Source: Tetraselmis striata (Eukaryota > Chlorophyta > Chlorodendrophyceae > Chlorodendrales > Chlorodendraceae). Taken from it: DNA of 64,000 nucleotides. The notes under the pieces were generated by a model that was given only the letters and a program-made list of their open reading frames with translations, was not told the DNA's origin and searched no databases. Numbering within the stretch: the first letter of the stretch is position 1; each line of letters starts with the position of its first letter. The position numbers and the translations under genes are program-made. Below, piece after piece: positions 1 through 11,631 of this stretch. The stretch covers positions 124,001-188,000 of the forward strand of contig VCJN01000746.1 of NCBI GenBank assembly GCA_006384855.1. The letters are read 5' to 3'.

Positions 1-3000
1 GGCAAATGCGAGCGCGTCGCCCACTGCAAACTGCACCTCCTCCGTCTTGTTGGTCGCCAGCGCCAGCAGCGCCTCCGCCGCTGGCTCCAGCAGCGCCGCC
101 TCCTCGCTGCCGGCGCACAGGTGCCCCGTAGCGCGCGCCGCCTGCATCACCACCTGCACCACACCCGCACCACATCAGACACCTCATCCACAAGCGCAGC
201 ACCCCTGCCCCCGGGAGCCGCAGGAGGCCACTGTATCATCATATGTCTACGTATTCTCTTATTCGCTCAACAAAGGGCCTGAGGCATGTGACCGGCAGAA
301 ATGGAAACGCTCGCACGGTGTGCAAGTACATGCACGTACAGAACCATAGATGTGAGCCTCAAAAACAATTGGGGCCACAGGCCGCGTATATACAGAAACG
401 TTTGGTGCTCGTATATGTTGGGCAGGTGATGTATGCGCAAGCTCTAATGCTCACCAGTCATCTGGCGGCTGTTATGGGCAACACAACAAGCTGTCAACGA
501 AGGAGAAGGAGGGGGGGGGGGTGGGCAGCAGAAGCAGCGTCCCACCTTCATGTCCCTGTCCTTCACGAGCTCCGCCAGGCGCCGCACCACCGCCACCTGC
601 GACGGCTCAGGCCGGCCGCCCTCCTCTCCGCCGCCCGCGCCCTTGCTCTTGTCCCCGTCCCCGTCCCCGTCCTCGGCCTCGGCGGCCGGGGGCGCCGCGC
701 CCAGCGGGAGCGGCAGCGGGCCGCGCAGGCCCGCGTGGCCCAACGCCGCCGCGGCGCGCGCCGCCAGCGAGGTGTCGGCCTTGAAGAGGGCGCCAAAGAG
801 GGCGGTCGCCGCGGCCTCCAGCTCGGCTTGGCCCACTGCCGGGCCGCCAGAGGTGGCATGGCCGACCTGCGCCAGCACATACCTACGTGCAGAGGGCCAG
901 GCAGGGGGGGGGGGGGGGGGAGAAGCGTGAACGACTGGTGGTGTCATTGCTCAGAACAAACAAGTGAACAAACGCGGAGGGCAGCTCAGGATGTGAGGCA
1001 GGGTCGCCCCAGGACCGCTCACCCCAGCGCCGCCAGACTGCCGTCCACCTGCTCATACTTGGCCTTCTTATCCTTGGCGCCCTCCCCGTCGTCGCTGAGC
1101 GGCGCCGCCAGCGACACCAGCGCCGCGGCCGCCCCTGGGGCGCCCATGCCCATGACCGCGAGGCCCGTCAGCTTGGCGGCGCTGCTGCGCACCCCAATGG
1201 CGGTGTGGCTAAGGAAGGCGGTCAGCCAGGGCATGCGGGCCGCCAGCCACTTGGCGTGGAACCTGCGCAGAGGCCAAGCGGGGGAAGGGGGAGGGCGGGG
1301 GCGGGGGGGGGGGGGGGGGGGCAGACTATCAGTTTGTGATTTGCAGCGCGCAGAGTGTCACCATCAGTAGGCCATGGCGGGCATGTCGCCAGCCAGGGTG
1401 CGCATCAAGGGTCACCGCCTGGTCAATGCCAAGAGCAGCGATGAACAAGGTAGGCTGAGGGTCACGGTCATGATGCGAACGGATCTTAAATGACCTTAAT
1501 GGTATATTATTTGGCTTCTACTAATGATCGGTGCATGCGATGAGTCGGTACGCTGATGATCGTCATCACAGTATGACGTTGATCTGTCCAATCCATCTGA
1601 TCTTGACATTTGATCAGTTCTTGACGCGGGCTGTTGGACGCCAAGCAGGGGATGGGCCGGCCGGCTGTGCAGTACGGGGAACATGGGCGCAAAAAGGGGC
1701 GGGCGCGCACTCCTGGTTTTGGTACGCCGCCTCCAGCAGAGCCTCCAGCGCAATCTCCTGCAGCTCGTTGGTGCCGTCGGGCACGAGCGCGGCCTACACA
1801 CACAGCACCCCTTGCTGTCAGGGGGATGAACCGGGCAGCACTGTAGGGGTGCAGTGTGGAGAGTAGTGTGTGCGGCGGCAGCCGTGTTGATGCAGGGGCG
1901 TGATGAACGCCGCGCACCTCCAGCAGGTGCAGGTAGGCCTCCATGTCCGGCGCGGCGCGCGGGCTGCCCTCGGGCTGCGCCTCCCAGCAGCGGCGGATGA
2001 ACTTGACCGCCTCCAGGAACACCGCTGGCTTGAGGACGAGCGGCTTGCTGGCGTCCGCGGAGTGCCCCAGCGAGGGGTGCTGCTCCACGAGGTACGCCAG
2101 CATGCTGACTGCGCGCAGTTGCCAAGGTGGGAGTGGAAAACGGTGGGGGGGGATGGGAGGCAGGCTCTTAGTGGCAGCGGGCAGTCCAGCGGCAGCAGGC
2201 AGACATGCCATGTCCGGCGGTCCACGGGAGGCGGCCGCTCACCTGGGTCAGGGAGCTGGTCCTCGGGGAGGACCTCCACCGGCTCCGCGCCGACTCGCGC
2301 CTTGGGTGCCTTGGGTTTCTTCAGCCCCTGCAGACCCTCCTCTCGCACCTACGCCGCGGAAAGGCGGACAGGGGGGGAGGGGGGTTAGCGACCTCGCAAC
2401 CTATTTCTCGCGTGTAGAGGACGCAGCGGCGAGGAATGGCGGGTCGGGCGATGCCTGCTGGGGCGCGGCGCACCTCGAGCTTGAAGTCCCCCGCTGCCAG
2501 CATGCAGACGTAGCGCGACGCAATGTGGTTGAAGGAGTACAGCCTGGTTGCAGGCCACACAGTGATCGCTGCTCAGATGCACAGCAAGCCGGGCACTGCC
2601 GCGTCTATTTCCCTAATCATTTACTACAGACAACGGCAAGGGCGGTCGGCGGTGGAGCCGGCACACACTTGACGGCCCACTGCACCGCGCAGAGCCGGGT
2701 GGGCTCCTGTGCGCTCTTGATGCTCTGGAGCAGCAGGTCGTGGATAGCCACCGCCGTCTCGCCGGTGCTCCCCTGCGGCCCCGGCACCACGCATGGTGTC
2801 AGTTCCAGCAGCGCATCCGCACCACCGCATCCACATACCCCTGGCGCTATGCGCTCCGGGTCCCAGCTCAAGACTGGCACATGAGGTCCTTCAGCATGAG
2901 TGAGTCTTTCGGCGGTTGCATCGGGCTGCGGCCGAATAGAATTGGCGCACCTTGTAAGCGACCGCCAGCGTGGAGACGGCCTCCTGCAGCGTCGCGCGCG

Positions 3001-6000
3001 TCCCCGGGGGCTCCGTCGACAGCGCCGCAAACAGGCGCTCCGCGATGCTGATGTCCTTCTGGAAGATGGCGCCGCTGCGCTGCGCGAGCTGGCCGATGGC
3101 CTGCAGGCGGGAGGAGGCGCATACGCCGTGAGATAGGCGGCAGCCGTGCCCGGTAGGCGGCTGGGCGGCCGCCGCAGTGACACGGGGACGCACCTGGTAG
3201 GTGAACCCGCGCAGCATGCTGGACTGTGCGTCCTGCTGCCCCTGCACCTCATCCAGCTGCGCCAGCAGAGCCTGCCAGCATGGAAGGATGCCCCAGCGGG
3301 AAGGAGGGGGGGGGGAAGGGGGTGTCAGCAGGCTAAGCATCGCCCACACGGCCGTGTACCTGGTGCCATAACGGGGGATGCCCGGGCTTACATACCCGCA
3401 GGATGCCGGGCGCCACCGGCTTGAGCTGCTCGTCCTTGGCGTGCTTGAACACCCAGACGGCAAACTCCATGCCGGCGTTCTTCAGGCGCTGGGTGGAGCT
3501 GTCGCCGCCCACGGAAGAGAAGATGACCTGCCCCCCGGGGCCAGTGCACAGTCAGGGCACAGTGGAAGGCAGCAGCCGTTGACTGGCGAGGAACTAGCAT
3601 GAAGAGGGGGGAGGGGGGGCAAAGGGGAGAGCAGTGCAGCGTACCTTGAGCGTGCCGGGGAAGAAGTTGGCGGCAGTGATGCTCTTGCAGAAGAGGCCGA
3701 TGATGCGCAGGCGCACCGCGGGGCTGGCGAGCTGCGCGGCCTGGTCCTCGGGGACCTCCAGGCCCTGCGTGCCCAGAAACAGGCGGTACAGGGAGGCAAC
3801 CTGCGCGGCGGCGGCGCATCAGTCAGTCGTGAACTCGCATGTGCCTGGCCGGACAGGGCACATCGGCCGCGGGGAGTAGTAAATTGAATATATGAAGAGG
3901 GCGGCGTGGGGTGAGTGTACTACGCATCCGGGAAGGGCGGCAATGCGAGCGAAGAATGAAGCAGCACTTCAGAGAAAACAACGTGCATTGGCGTGAGCTT
4001 GCGAAACACACGCATCACGCGCTGTTTCGCAAGATAGGGGGGGAAGGGGGGGGCACCAGCGCCCGCTCCTCCATGTCCACCGCCGGCTTGTGCGCGTCCA
4101 CGCCGCAGCGCTTGCGCAGCAGCTCCTCGCCGCGCCGCGACACAGGCTCGTTGAAGTCGCACGCGGCGACCAGGAAGTGCAGCAGCGCGTCCTGCGAGAC
4201 AAACAGCCGCACGGGGGGACACTGGCTCGGCAACTGCCTGGCGGGGCACGATTGCGCACGCAACCGGCATGAGGGATGGACTGACCCGGGGCTTCGAGGG
4301 CAGGGCGAGGGGGGGGGGCGGCCTGTGCGCATGGCCTACACACCTTGGGCTCCACCTCGCAGGTGCAAAGGAAGTTGAGGATGCCGGTCTTGGTCGCGGC
4401 CAGCGCCTCCACGCCCGGCGGGTCCTTGCCCTCCACCCATGCCGCATCCGCCCGGCTCAGCCCAGGCGCTACGCCCGGGGGCGCCGCCGCCTCCTCCGCG
4501 GGGGGCGGCGCGCCGGCGGCGGGTTGCGGAGGCGCCACCGCAAGCGTCTGGGGCGCGGCCGGCTGCAGAGACACAAGCAGAAAGAGCAACCGTCAGCAGG
4601 GCCCCGAGGAGGTGCTGCAGTAGGGATAGGGGCATCCTGCGATGAGTCCGCCGCTTTGGCTCCGCGGGCCCGCCTCGAATGGTATATTCTCAACAGGGCG
4701 GGTGCAGCTGGCAGGCCTCGCCTTTGGGGCGACCTTGGGGATGTACACGGGCGGCAGGTAGAGCATCAGCTTGAGCGCGTGGTCCAGGAACACCTTGCGG
4801 TCCGCGTCCGACGACATGAAAGCATACTTTGCCTTGATGGCCTCCTTGTCCTTCTCGCTGCGCGGCATGGGGGGCGGAAACGGAATCAGGGGCAGGGACA
4901 CCCGGGGAGCGGTGCCCAGGGAGTCATATGGGTGAAGCCCTCATCTGGGTCCAGGTTGAGGCATGTGCGGGGAGGGTTGGGTGGGCTAGTGGCCAGCCTG
5001 GCAGGCGTGCCCCCCCCCCCCCCCCCCCCCCCCGGTGTGACAGGGGCGTTAGTCATCTGTGGCATGGGCAATGTCAAGTAAAGGGCTTGTTCCAGCATGC
5101 AAAGGGGGGGGGGGGGGGGGGGGGGCTCACAGCCGGAAGCCCGCAGGCGTGGTGTGCCCCTGCAGCCCGCGGATGGCCATGCGGGTGAGCATCGCGCGGT
5201 GCTGCGGGCTGCGCTCCGAAACACCCTGCAGGAGCTGCCCCACCTGCCACCCGCAGAGCGCCGTTCGCCTCAGCTCCCCGGCGGCCAATCAAGTCCCCCC
5301 CCCCATTCCTCCGTCACAGGCCAGACAGGCGGGAGGTGTACCGCGTCGCCGCGCTCTGTCGGCGACGCGCGCTCGAACGCCATCTCCGTGTACACCAGCG
5401 CAAAGTTGCGCGCCATCGCTGCGGCGTCTGGCCTGCCGGGGAGGATGGAGCAGCACCGCCCCGGGCGCTCAGCCCCCACCGCGTCCCCCCTTACGCTTCC
5501 GTCCCCCCTCTCAACGACAACAAGGCCGCCATCGACGGGGCTGGGGCAGATGCATGAGTAGGCCAGGGGGGGGGGGGGGGGGGGGGCGCACTTGAGGTAG
5601 AGCGCGATCAAGTCTGCGAGCGGCAGCTTGATGTGCTTCTGGTCGCGGATGCGGTTGTTGGTGTGCGTCAGGATCTCCATCACCTGCAGGGGGAGCAGCC
5701 GAGCGTGACGACAGAGCCGGGCTCAGAATGCTAGTCTGATTCATGACGGGGCATGGGCTGCGAGGCGTCGGCTGACAAGGCGCAGATATATAGTATGTTT
5801 GCCGGTGGCCCTAACGCCTTTGCGCTGCATCCCCTGGGGTGGCATGCTGGCCAGTCTGGCGAGCCAACTGCTCCTTTCGAGCAGCTGATAGAGCAGCTGC
5901 CGGATTGATGGATTGCCCACTTGCCCAGCGAGCCTGCGCTGTATGGCCATGACTGCCCCTGTTGGTAACGTATCAGGGACAGCGTTGTACAGAGCCCCCC

Positions 6001-6460
6001 CCACTTTCTCCCTCCGAAAGCAAGAGGCCTGCCGCTGCCCCGCTCGGCGCATCGCGAGGGCGGCGGGGGAGCACCTTCTTCTGGGCTCCCGGCAGCTTCA
6101 GCTTCTCGATCACCAGCGGCAGCAGCTTCGAGAGCACCTGCCACCGGGCGGCGGCAGCGTAACAGCGGGTCGGCGGCCTCAGATCGCGGCCGAGATCTGG
6201 CCGGGCCCCCGCCCCCGTAGTGGGAGCATAGCAGCGGTATAGCTGCGACACCGCATGGGCTGGGTCGCCCTCGACTTGCCCTCGGCGGAACGATATTCTC
6301 AAGCCGGGCAGGGCTGGACAGGGCTTCGTGTCCAATTACACCAGCGGGAATAAATCCATATGCAGATATGACACACCTTCTCCAGCTGCGCCTCCTCCGT
6401 CATCGCCAGCCGGCCCAGCACGCGGTCCAGCGCGGCCACCTCCGCTGCGGGGTCCGCCAT
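1..6460 (-). CDS. ECM29: ECM29-like proteasome adaptor/scaffold, N-terminal 20 exons (3' end cut by window)
   Basis: Large HEAT-repeat protein that in yeast and animals binds and stabilises or remodels the 26S proteasome. The spliced reading is about 908 residues, against roughly 1800 for full-length ECM29, and leaves the window at position 1. It begins MADPAAEVAALDRVLGRL at 6460 and continues VMEILTHTNNRIRDQ, FALVYTEMAFERA, RLFLGTQGLEVP, HIASRYVCMLAAGD and EEVQFAVGDALAFA, all at the order and spacing expected of ECM29. Exons (minus, all phases consistent): 6460-6377, 6137-6075, 5683-5592, 5432-5342, 5243-5131, 4857-4734, 4562-4344, 4191-4057, 3800-3645, 3527-3396, 3271-3194, 3100-2951, 2772-2666, 2543-2474, 2348-2243, 2108-1918, 1793-1711, 1262-1023, 882-546, 153-1. 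Introns are 60-450 nt and several contain C-runs right after the donor. An acidic/Pro/Gly-rich insert lies around residues 790-830. Start chosen as the first Met in frame with the conserved N terminus. Exon edges were read by eye and may be off by a few bases. Confidence 0.92.
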
Positions 6461-6748
6461 CTCGGCGCGTAGGAAGCTCGGCTGTGGACTGTGCTGAGAA
6501 CACCTGGCGGCCTGGCAAACGGTGTGCTCGGAAAGCGGCGAAGTGAACAGACGGCACTGCTGCAGTGCAAGTGCCGGCGCCGGTTTCGGCCTCGGCGCGC
6601 GGGTAGAGCTGATCAGCGCGGCGAGGCCTCGGATGCGTGTAACCGAGGAGTAGAAACGGCGATAGCGACGACGACTATTTAATACCTGCAATATAAAAAC
6701 GACAGCAGCAAACGACGCGAGCAGCAAACTACGGTACCTGGTTTATTT

Positions 6749-6867
6749 TTTTTCGCCCCCGGGACAGGACTGGCACCAGTGAAACCCTTGCAGCGTCTCT
6801 ACGACGGCCGTTTAGGCAGCAATCCAGTTACGGAAAGCCCTGGGTAGGCGACGCTCCGTTATAGTCA
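6749..6867 (-). repeat. A-tailed dispersed repeat, copy 1 (truncated)
   Basis: In reverse orientation this matches the copies at 19580, 27198, 54027 and 54397, sharing blocks such as GACTGGCACCAGTGAAACC and TACGGAAAGCCCTGGG. On the plus strand it starts with a T-run, so in its own orientation it ends in an A-tail. It stops at TAGTCAT, where longer copies continue into GATGACTA. It lies just upstream of the ECM29 start codon. The A-tail and varied 5' truncation suggest a retroposed, SINE-like family, but no tRNA-type promoter boxes were seen in it. Confidence 0.75.
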
Positions 6868-7020
6868 TAGGTCCGAAAGAATGCGCGCGCCGCGCGCGCG
6901 GTGGCTCAGTGCGAACTACCGGGATTTTTTTCTATATTCTTTCTGATGTCGACGAAACGTCGACGACAGGGGCAGCGGACATTCCATCCGGAAGTGGACC
7001 AACAGTCGCTACCCCCGCAA

Positions 7021-7051
<31 letters not shown>

Positions 7052-7144
7052 TCCCCCTCTCCCCCAGTCCCACCACTCCCCTGCGTCCCTGTTTCCCTTC
7101 TTGCAGAGCGAGGAGCTGGGGAGCAGCACTGCAGGGACGACGGA

Positions 7145-8710
7145 ATGCTCATGCCGGCCTCGGCTGCACAGAGCAGAGCTACTTGCCCCTGTAGTGTGGC
7201 TACAGAGCGGGGAGGTCCAAGCGCGCCTGGCGGCCGTCGTCGCCCGCGGCAGGGCGACAGGTCTCCCGGGTTGCAGTCGCACGCTGGGCGGTCATCACAC
7301 ATGGCGCGCTGCACCACCGGAAATGGTGGCCGTTCGGAGCTGCTCAAACCACCCAGAGCCGAGCGGGCGGGGCACAGGACACGGGCGTTGGTTTGGCGAC
7401 CATCGAGGCTCAGCTCCCGCTTTCCTCAATGGCCCCAGCCCAGAAACAGGCAGCCCGTGCCCCGAGTGTTTATCTGTGCTGGGACTGGAGGCGAGATCCG
7501 AGATGGTGCTGACTGGGCGGAGGAAAGAGGGGATGGAGGGTGGTGGGGCAAGGAGCGCACGCTGGCATGGGAGCAGGCAGTGGTTGCTATGGCGGAGGCA
7601 GGCCTGCCGGCCCAGTGCCAGGCACCCCCATCGACAAACCATCAGCAACAGCAACGGCATGCCTTATCGGAGAGGGAGATGGCACGCAAGCTTGAGAACA
7701 TCCACCCGGTTGCACATGTGTACTGGCGGGCGCCGCATTCGTCGCAGGCAGTGCCATCGCCTTCCCCTGCCGCAGAAACATGTGCGGAGGCGGGTTCGGC
7801 GGTGCGGCCCTCCGTGGCTCGAGTGAACTCGGCGGCGGTGACGCTTCAGCTGCCCATACGCTGGCCTGCTGTGCTCGATCTGGCCTTGCAGCTGCCACCA
7901 CGTGAGGCTGCCGGCCGCCCCCTTATCGCGCGGGCCATTCCCTGCCGCCCCACCGGGATGCGGGTCGCCGACATCGAGTCCCTGGAGCGATGCGTGGCAG
8001 CCGCCCTCCGCGGGCATCTAGTGGAGGTGCACCTCGTGGCGGAGGAGGCTCTGGAAGCGGCGCCACCCGAGCCTGAGCGTGAGATGCCAGCGGCCTCGCT
8101 GGAGGAGGGGTGGACCCTGCGGTCGAGAGGGGCCACCCAGCTGGAGCTGCTGATGGCGCCGGGCACAGCTGTTTGCACGCGCGACACAGAGCTATGCTGC
8201 TGGCCCAAGGTGAGCCGGGTTGCCGCTCCCCCTTCCACCCTCTCTCTCCCTCTCCCTCTCTGTCCCGCATGCGTCCGTGAGCGGATGGGTACATGCGCAG
8301 GTGTGGGAGTTTGCCCAGATGCTGGCCAAGGGCGAGGCGCACAGCGCCTCGCTGGGCACGGTGAGCGCAGACTGGTGCCCCAATCGCGGCCGCTGGGCGG
8401 TGCGCAACCGCCACCGCGCCATCGCGGCGCGCCTGCTGTCCGCCCCCCTCCCTGCCTGGTCCGCCTCCCCCAGCGCACGCCCGCCCTCTGGCGCGGCCCG
8501 ACGTCCAAGAGCCGCCTGAAGCGCGCCAGGGCGGCGGCGGCGGCGCTTGCGGCGGCCAGGCAGCCGGGGGCTGCGCCGGAAGATGCCGCCAGGGCAGCCA
8601 AGGCGGTGGAGGCGGCGCTGCACAAGGCGCCCCAGGAGTGCGAGGCAGTGGGCGTGGATCGAGCAGCGCTGTCCGGGCTGCTCCGCCATGCGCGAGGTCA
8701 GCCAAACTAA
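7145..8710 (+). CDS. Three-exon protein of unknown function
   Basis: I do not recognise the family. Exon 1 (about 7145-8209) ends CCWPK before gtgagccgg. The 91-nt intron is rich in CTCTCCC and ends gcgcag. Exon 2 (8301-8360) encodes VWEFAQMLAKGEAHSASLGT. A second gtgagc intron ends at ccaag, and exon 3 (8510-8710) encodes an Ala-rich basic tail starting SRLKRARAAAAAL and ending with TAA. All three joins are phase 0, which favours a real spliced gene. The same frame also stays open without splicing (521 codons), so the model is not proven. The start is uncertain: 7145 is the first Met after a 30-nt C-run, and Met codons near 7590 are alternatives. The tail (AAKAVEAALHKAPQECEAVG) recurs in decayed form at 13.3-13.5 kb. 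It is divergent from ECM29 across a short gap that holds a dispersed repeat. Confidence 0.45.
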   Translation: MLMPASAAQSRATCPCSVATERGGPSAPGGRRRPRQGDRSPGLQSHAGRSSHMARCTTGNGGRSELLKPPRAERAGHRTRALVWRPSRLSSRFPQWPQPRNRQPVPRVFICAGTGGEIRDGADWAEERGDGGWWGKERTLAWEQAVVAMAEAGLPAQCQAPPSTNHQQQQRHALSEREMARKLENIHPVAHVYWRAPHSSQAVPSPSPAAETCAEAGSAVRPSVARVNSAAVTLQLPIRWPAVLDLALQLPPREAAGRPLIARAIPCRPTGMRVADIESLERCVAAALRGHLVEVHLVAEEALEAAPPEPEREMPAASLEEGWTLRSRGATQLELLMAPGTAVCTRDTELCCWPKVSRVAAPPSTLSLPLPLCPACVRERMGTCAGVGVCPDAGQGRGAQRLAGHGERRLVPQSRPLGGAQPPPRHRGAPAVRPPPCLVRLPQRTPALWRGPTSKSRLKRARAAAAALAAARQPGAAPEDAARAAKAVEAALHKAPQECEAVGVDRAALSGLLRHARGQPN

Positions 8711-11631
8711 CGAGAGGCTACCTAACTACTGCATTATGGAGTTGCAGCGGTTCCATGCACGCACTCGCCACACCCTCGGACAGGCTCCCGCTGGTGAAAT
8801 TGGACATTTGTTACAACTCCATCGCGGCCACTCTTCCAACCACACCAGGGGCCAGGAGTCTTACGGCCCGGCTGCATGAACCCGCATAGGGTTGGCCGCA
8901 GCCCGTAGCATGCAGCCCTCCGAAGAGCCAACACCGGTGATCAGTTGAGGGGTACCAACAGGCCCACGTCTGCGGCGCAGCTGGCGTGACAGGGGAAACA
9001 CGCGTATTTATTGTCGATATCAATGCGCACTGCTACTTTACCAGTGGCATTGCCACACCACCCGCTGCGCACGTTTCATCCGCCCCCGCCACGCGTGTAT
9101 GCCTCCCGTGAGCCACTGCAGCAACTGCGCCGCGGAGCACCACGGCGCCATGTGTGGAGACATGCATGCCGGCAGTTAGCTCTGAGTGTACAATAAGCAG
9201 CAAGCAATAAGTGGTGGGGAAATAAGCAATAACCATATGCCGTCTCTTGATCTCCCTCTGGGGTTTCGAGGATTGGGCGGGGTTCTTGGACTTAAGCTAA
9301 CTGTGGCGTTGCTTTGCTGACTTTTCATGCGATTTTGTTTGTAATACCTTCGATTCCTGTTTCAGCCTGTAATCACATTTCAAACTACATCGGTGCTTTT
9401 GTGAGGCAACTAGCAGTAGCTATACCTTGTGACTACTGGGATGTGGAGGCTAGTATGTAGCCAATTTGTCATCGACCCCTTTCGCCCCTTTTCCCTTAAT
9501 CGGATATAAATATCATGTCATAGTTCTGCATTCAATTCGGAAACTTCGGCCACCACGACGGTTGCAGTAGTTTCTCGGTTGCAATAATACGCGGCGTTAT
9601 TGTCTCTATGCGATTCAGCACCGTAGGAGTCTCCGCGCAATTCTTACCGAATGAGAGCTGAGTCGCCACCTGTAGGGGTCCTCACGGGATTCTGCGACAG
9701 CGCCGAGTACGGGCCCATGGGAGTCTGTCATTCTTTCGATTCATGCCTACAATATATAGTCGCGCAATCTTAAAAATATTGAACGCGCGACCTCTGACCG
9801 TTCCATGAAACCCTAACTTCGACGGCCTGCTGCTCGAAATGGAATCCACGCGCAGCTGCCTCGTTCCCGAGACAGTATAGTAAGACAGGCTGTAGGTAGT
9901 ACACGACGACGTCGCTAAGATATACTCAAAAATATCATAATACTGTGGAGAAGAGGGGCGTAGTATAGTACTGCGGCATCAGTATAGCGCGGGGTACCTG
10001 CAGAGCCGTATCCTGCAGAGCCGTGCGTGCACTGTCAGCAGACAGCGAAATTCAGCTAAATCAGAGACGCCACTTCAGTCTTCCTCATAACCTTACCCTG
10101 CCGCGTCGTCCGAGGGTTCCCACATCCATATACGACAGCGGCAGGCTCTCTCACAGCGCCCGCCGGCAGAGGTCCCGCTATGTGCCCTCTGCGTCCTTGC
10201 CCAACACCAACCCAGGAAGGAATCTGGTGGCGGGATACAACCTGCTACCGCCTCTACGATGCTTTGAGCGCCGCGGTAAGGCATGTTGCAACTGTATTCT
10301 GAATCTGCAAGCTGAATAGGGATAATGTCCTTGGCGCAACGACCGGTGGAGATATTACTTATTTGCACTCAATATACCGTCATATATGCCCACGCCCGAG
10401 CCGCGCATCGCAGTCGTGCCATCAACATACACTGAACGCGACCCTTCGCGCAGCAAATCCCGCACTAAGGTAACCTCTCGTGGCTTAACAGCAGCCAGCT
10501 AGACGGCGCATGACGAATGCCGCATAGGCGATAGGGTGAGAATAAGACATATGGCGTATTATTCGTACAGAGTATTTAATGAACTCATTGTAATTTTGTT
10601 CGTCGCCCATCCCGGGACTGCTTATACGCCGCCTCCGTTTGCAGTGCCAGCATGGATGGTGATTGCAGGGCTCCAGCATCTCGCTCTGATAATTCATGGT
10701 GGCCAGGAATATCATTGTCACATTCGATCATCCTCTGTAGCTGAAACGCATGCGCGGAGCAGGTCCGGATTCATTTCTTCGAGGGTAGCATTGTCAGAGC
10801 AGGTCGGAGTACCGTCGCCAGCGATTTCCAGCTGGAATGCCGCGTAAATAAATGTGATGCTTGCTCGACGGCGATTCGATACTGCCCGAAGAGTCCGCCA
10901 AGCGTCAGGCACGAGAGCACAAGTCAATAAATTTGAGTTCTTATTAGAACCCCAACTTTCGTTTGGGCTCGAACGATTGTCTAACGTATTGCAGAAGATC
11001 GCGCGTGCTCAAGCTGCGAACCCACAAGACCAAAACGTCGACTTGGGGCTGATTCGCTCGCCGGCGCACCCAAATGGCACGCGCTATACTGTGGTAAGTG
11101 CGACTCCACCTGTGTATTATAGCTAACACTGATGCCATTGTAATATGATGCAAGTCATCGGTTTACGGTAACTTCAGGGAGGTTTCAACGACGATCGAGC
11201 GTAGCCCCGCCGACAGATCATACTGCACTTCGCAGCACTCTCGATGTAGGCTCGGTGACGGTTTGATGCTACGGATTCGTACGGAACTGTCGTCACACTC
11301 TCAACGGGTGTGTCAACACGGCGATGAGGCTTGGCATTTTCAAATTAATTGTGAAAGGATCATCCAACTCGACGATATCATATCAATAAGGTTAACAATA
11401 CTACGATGGTGTCGACATCGGATATGCAGTCATTGATAATTTACACATTGTGAACTGACATCTGCTGTGCCACTTTCGTGCAGAACCTCACCACCATGAT
11501 GCAGACATCTGCTGACGGTTTCCAACGTAATGTCGTCATCAATGAGCAAGCGTCCACGCCCACAAACAGGGGAAGGCCCAGGCCACCCATCACTGTCATT
11601 CCTCCGGGAAGCAGGACCCCCGTAAGCTGAT
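8711..11631. other. Intergenic, AT-richer block, no gene recognised
   Basis: Base composition falls visibly compared with the flanking genes. TGTAA motifs occur at 9340 and 9369, far (over 600 nt) from the 8710 stop. Scattered open frames of 60-100 codons show no family signature. A stretch at 8890-8940 (CCCGCATAGGG ... CCGTAGCATGC) resembles 46264-46310 in the kinase intron and may be a dispersed repeat. Nothing else supportable was seen. Confidence 0.5.

Noticed and set aside
444-947. Long overlapping frames on both strands through the GC-rich genes (for example 444-947, 7846-8705, 27794-28572 minus)
   Set aside because: They are shadows of real exons: stops are rare in GC-rich DNA, and they read through introns and homopolymers without family motifs.
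5011-5033. Homopolymer runs as assembly gaps or vector sequence
   Set aside because: They occur dozens of times, mostly in introns with exon phases intact on either side, so they are genuine features even if exact lengths may be unreliable.
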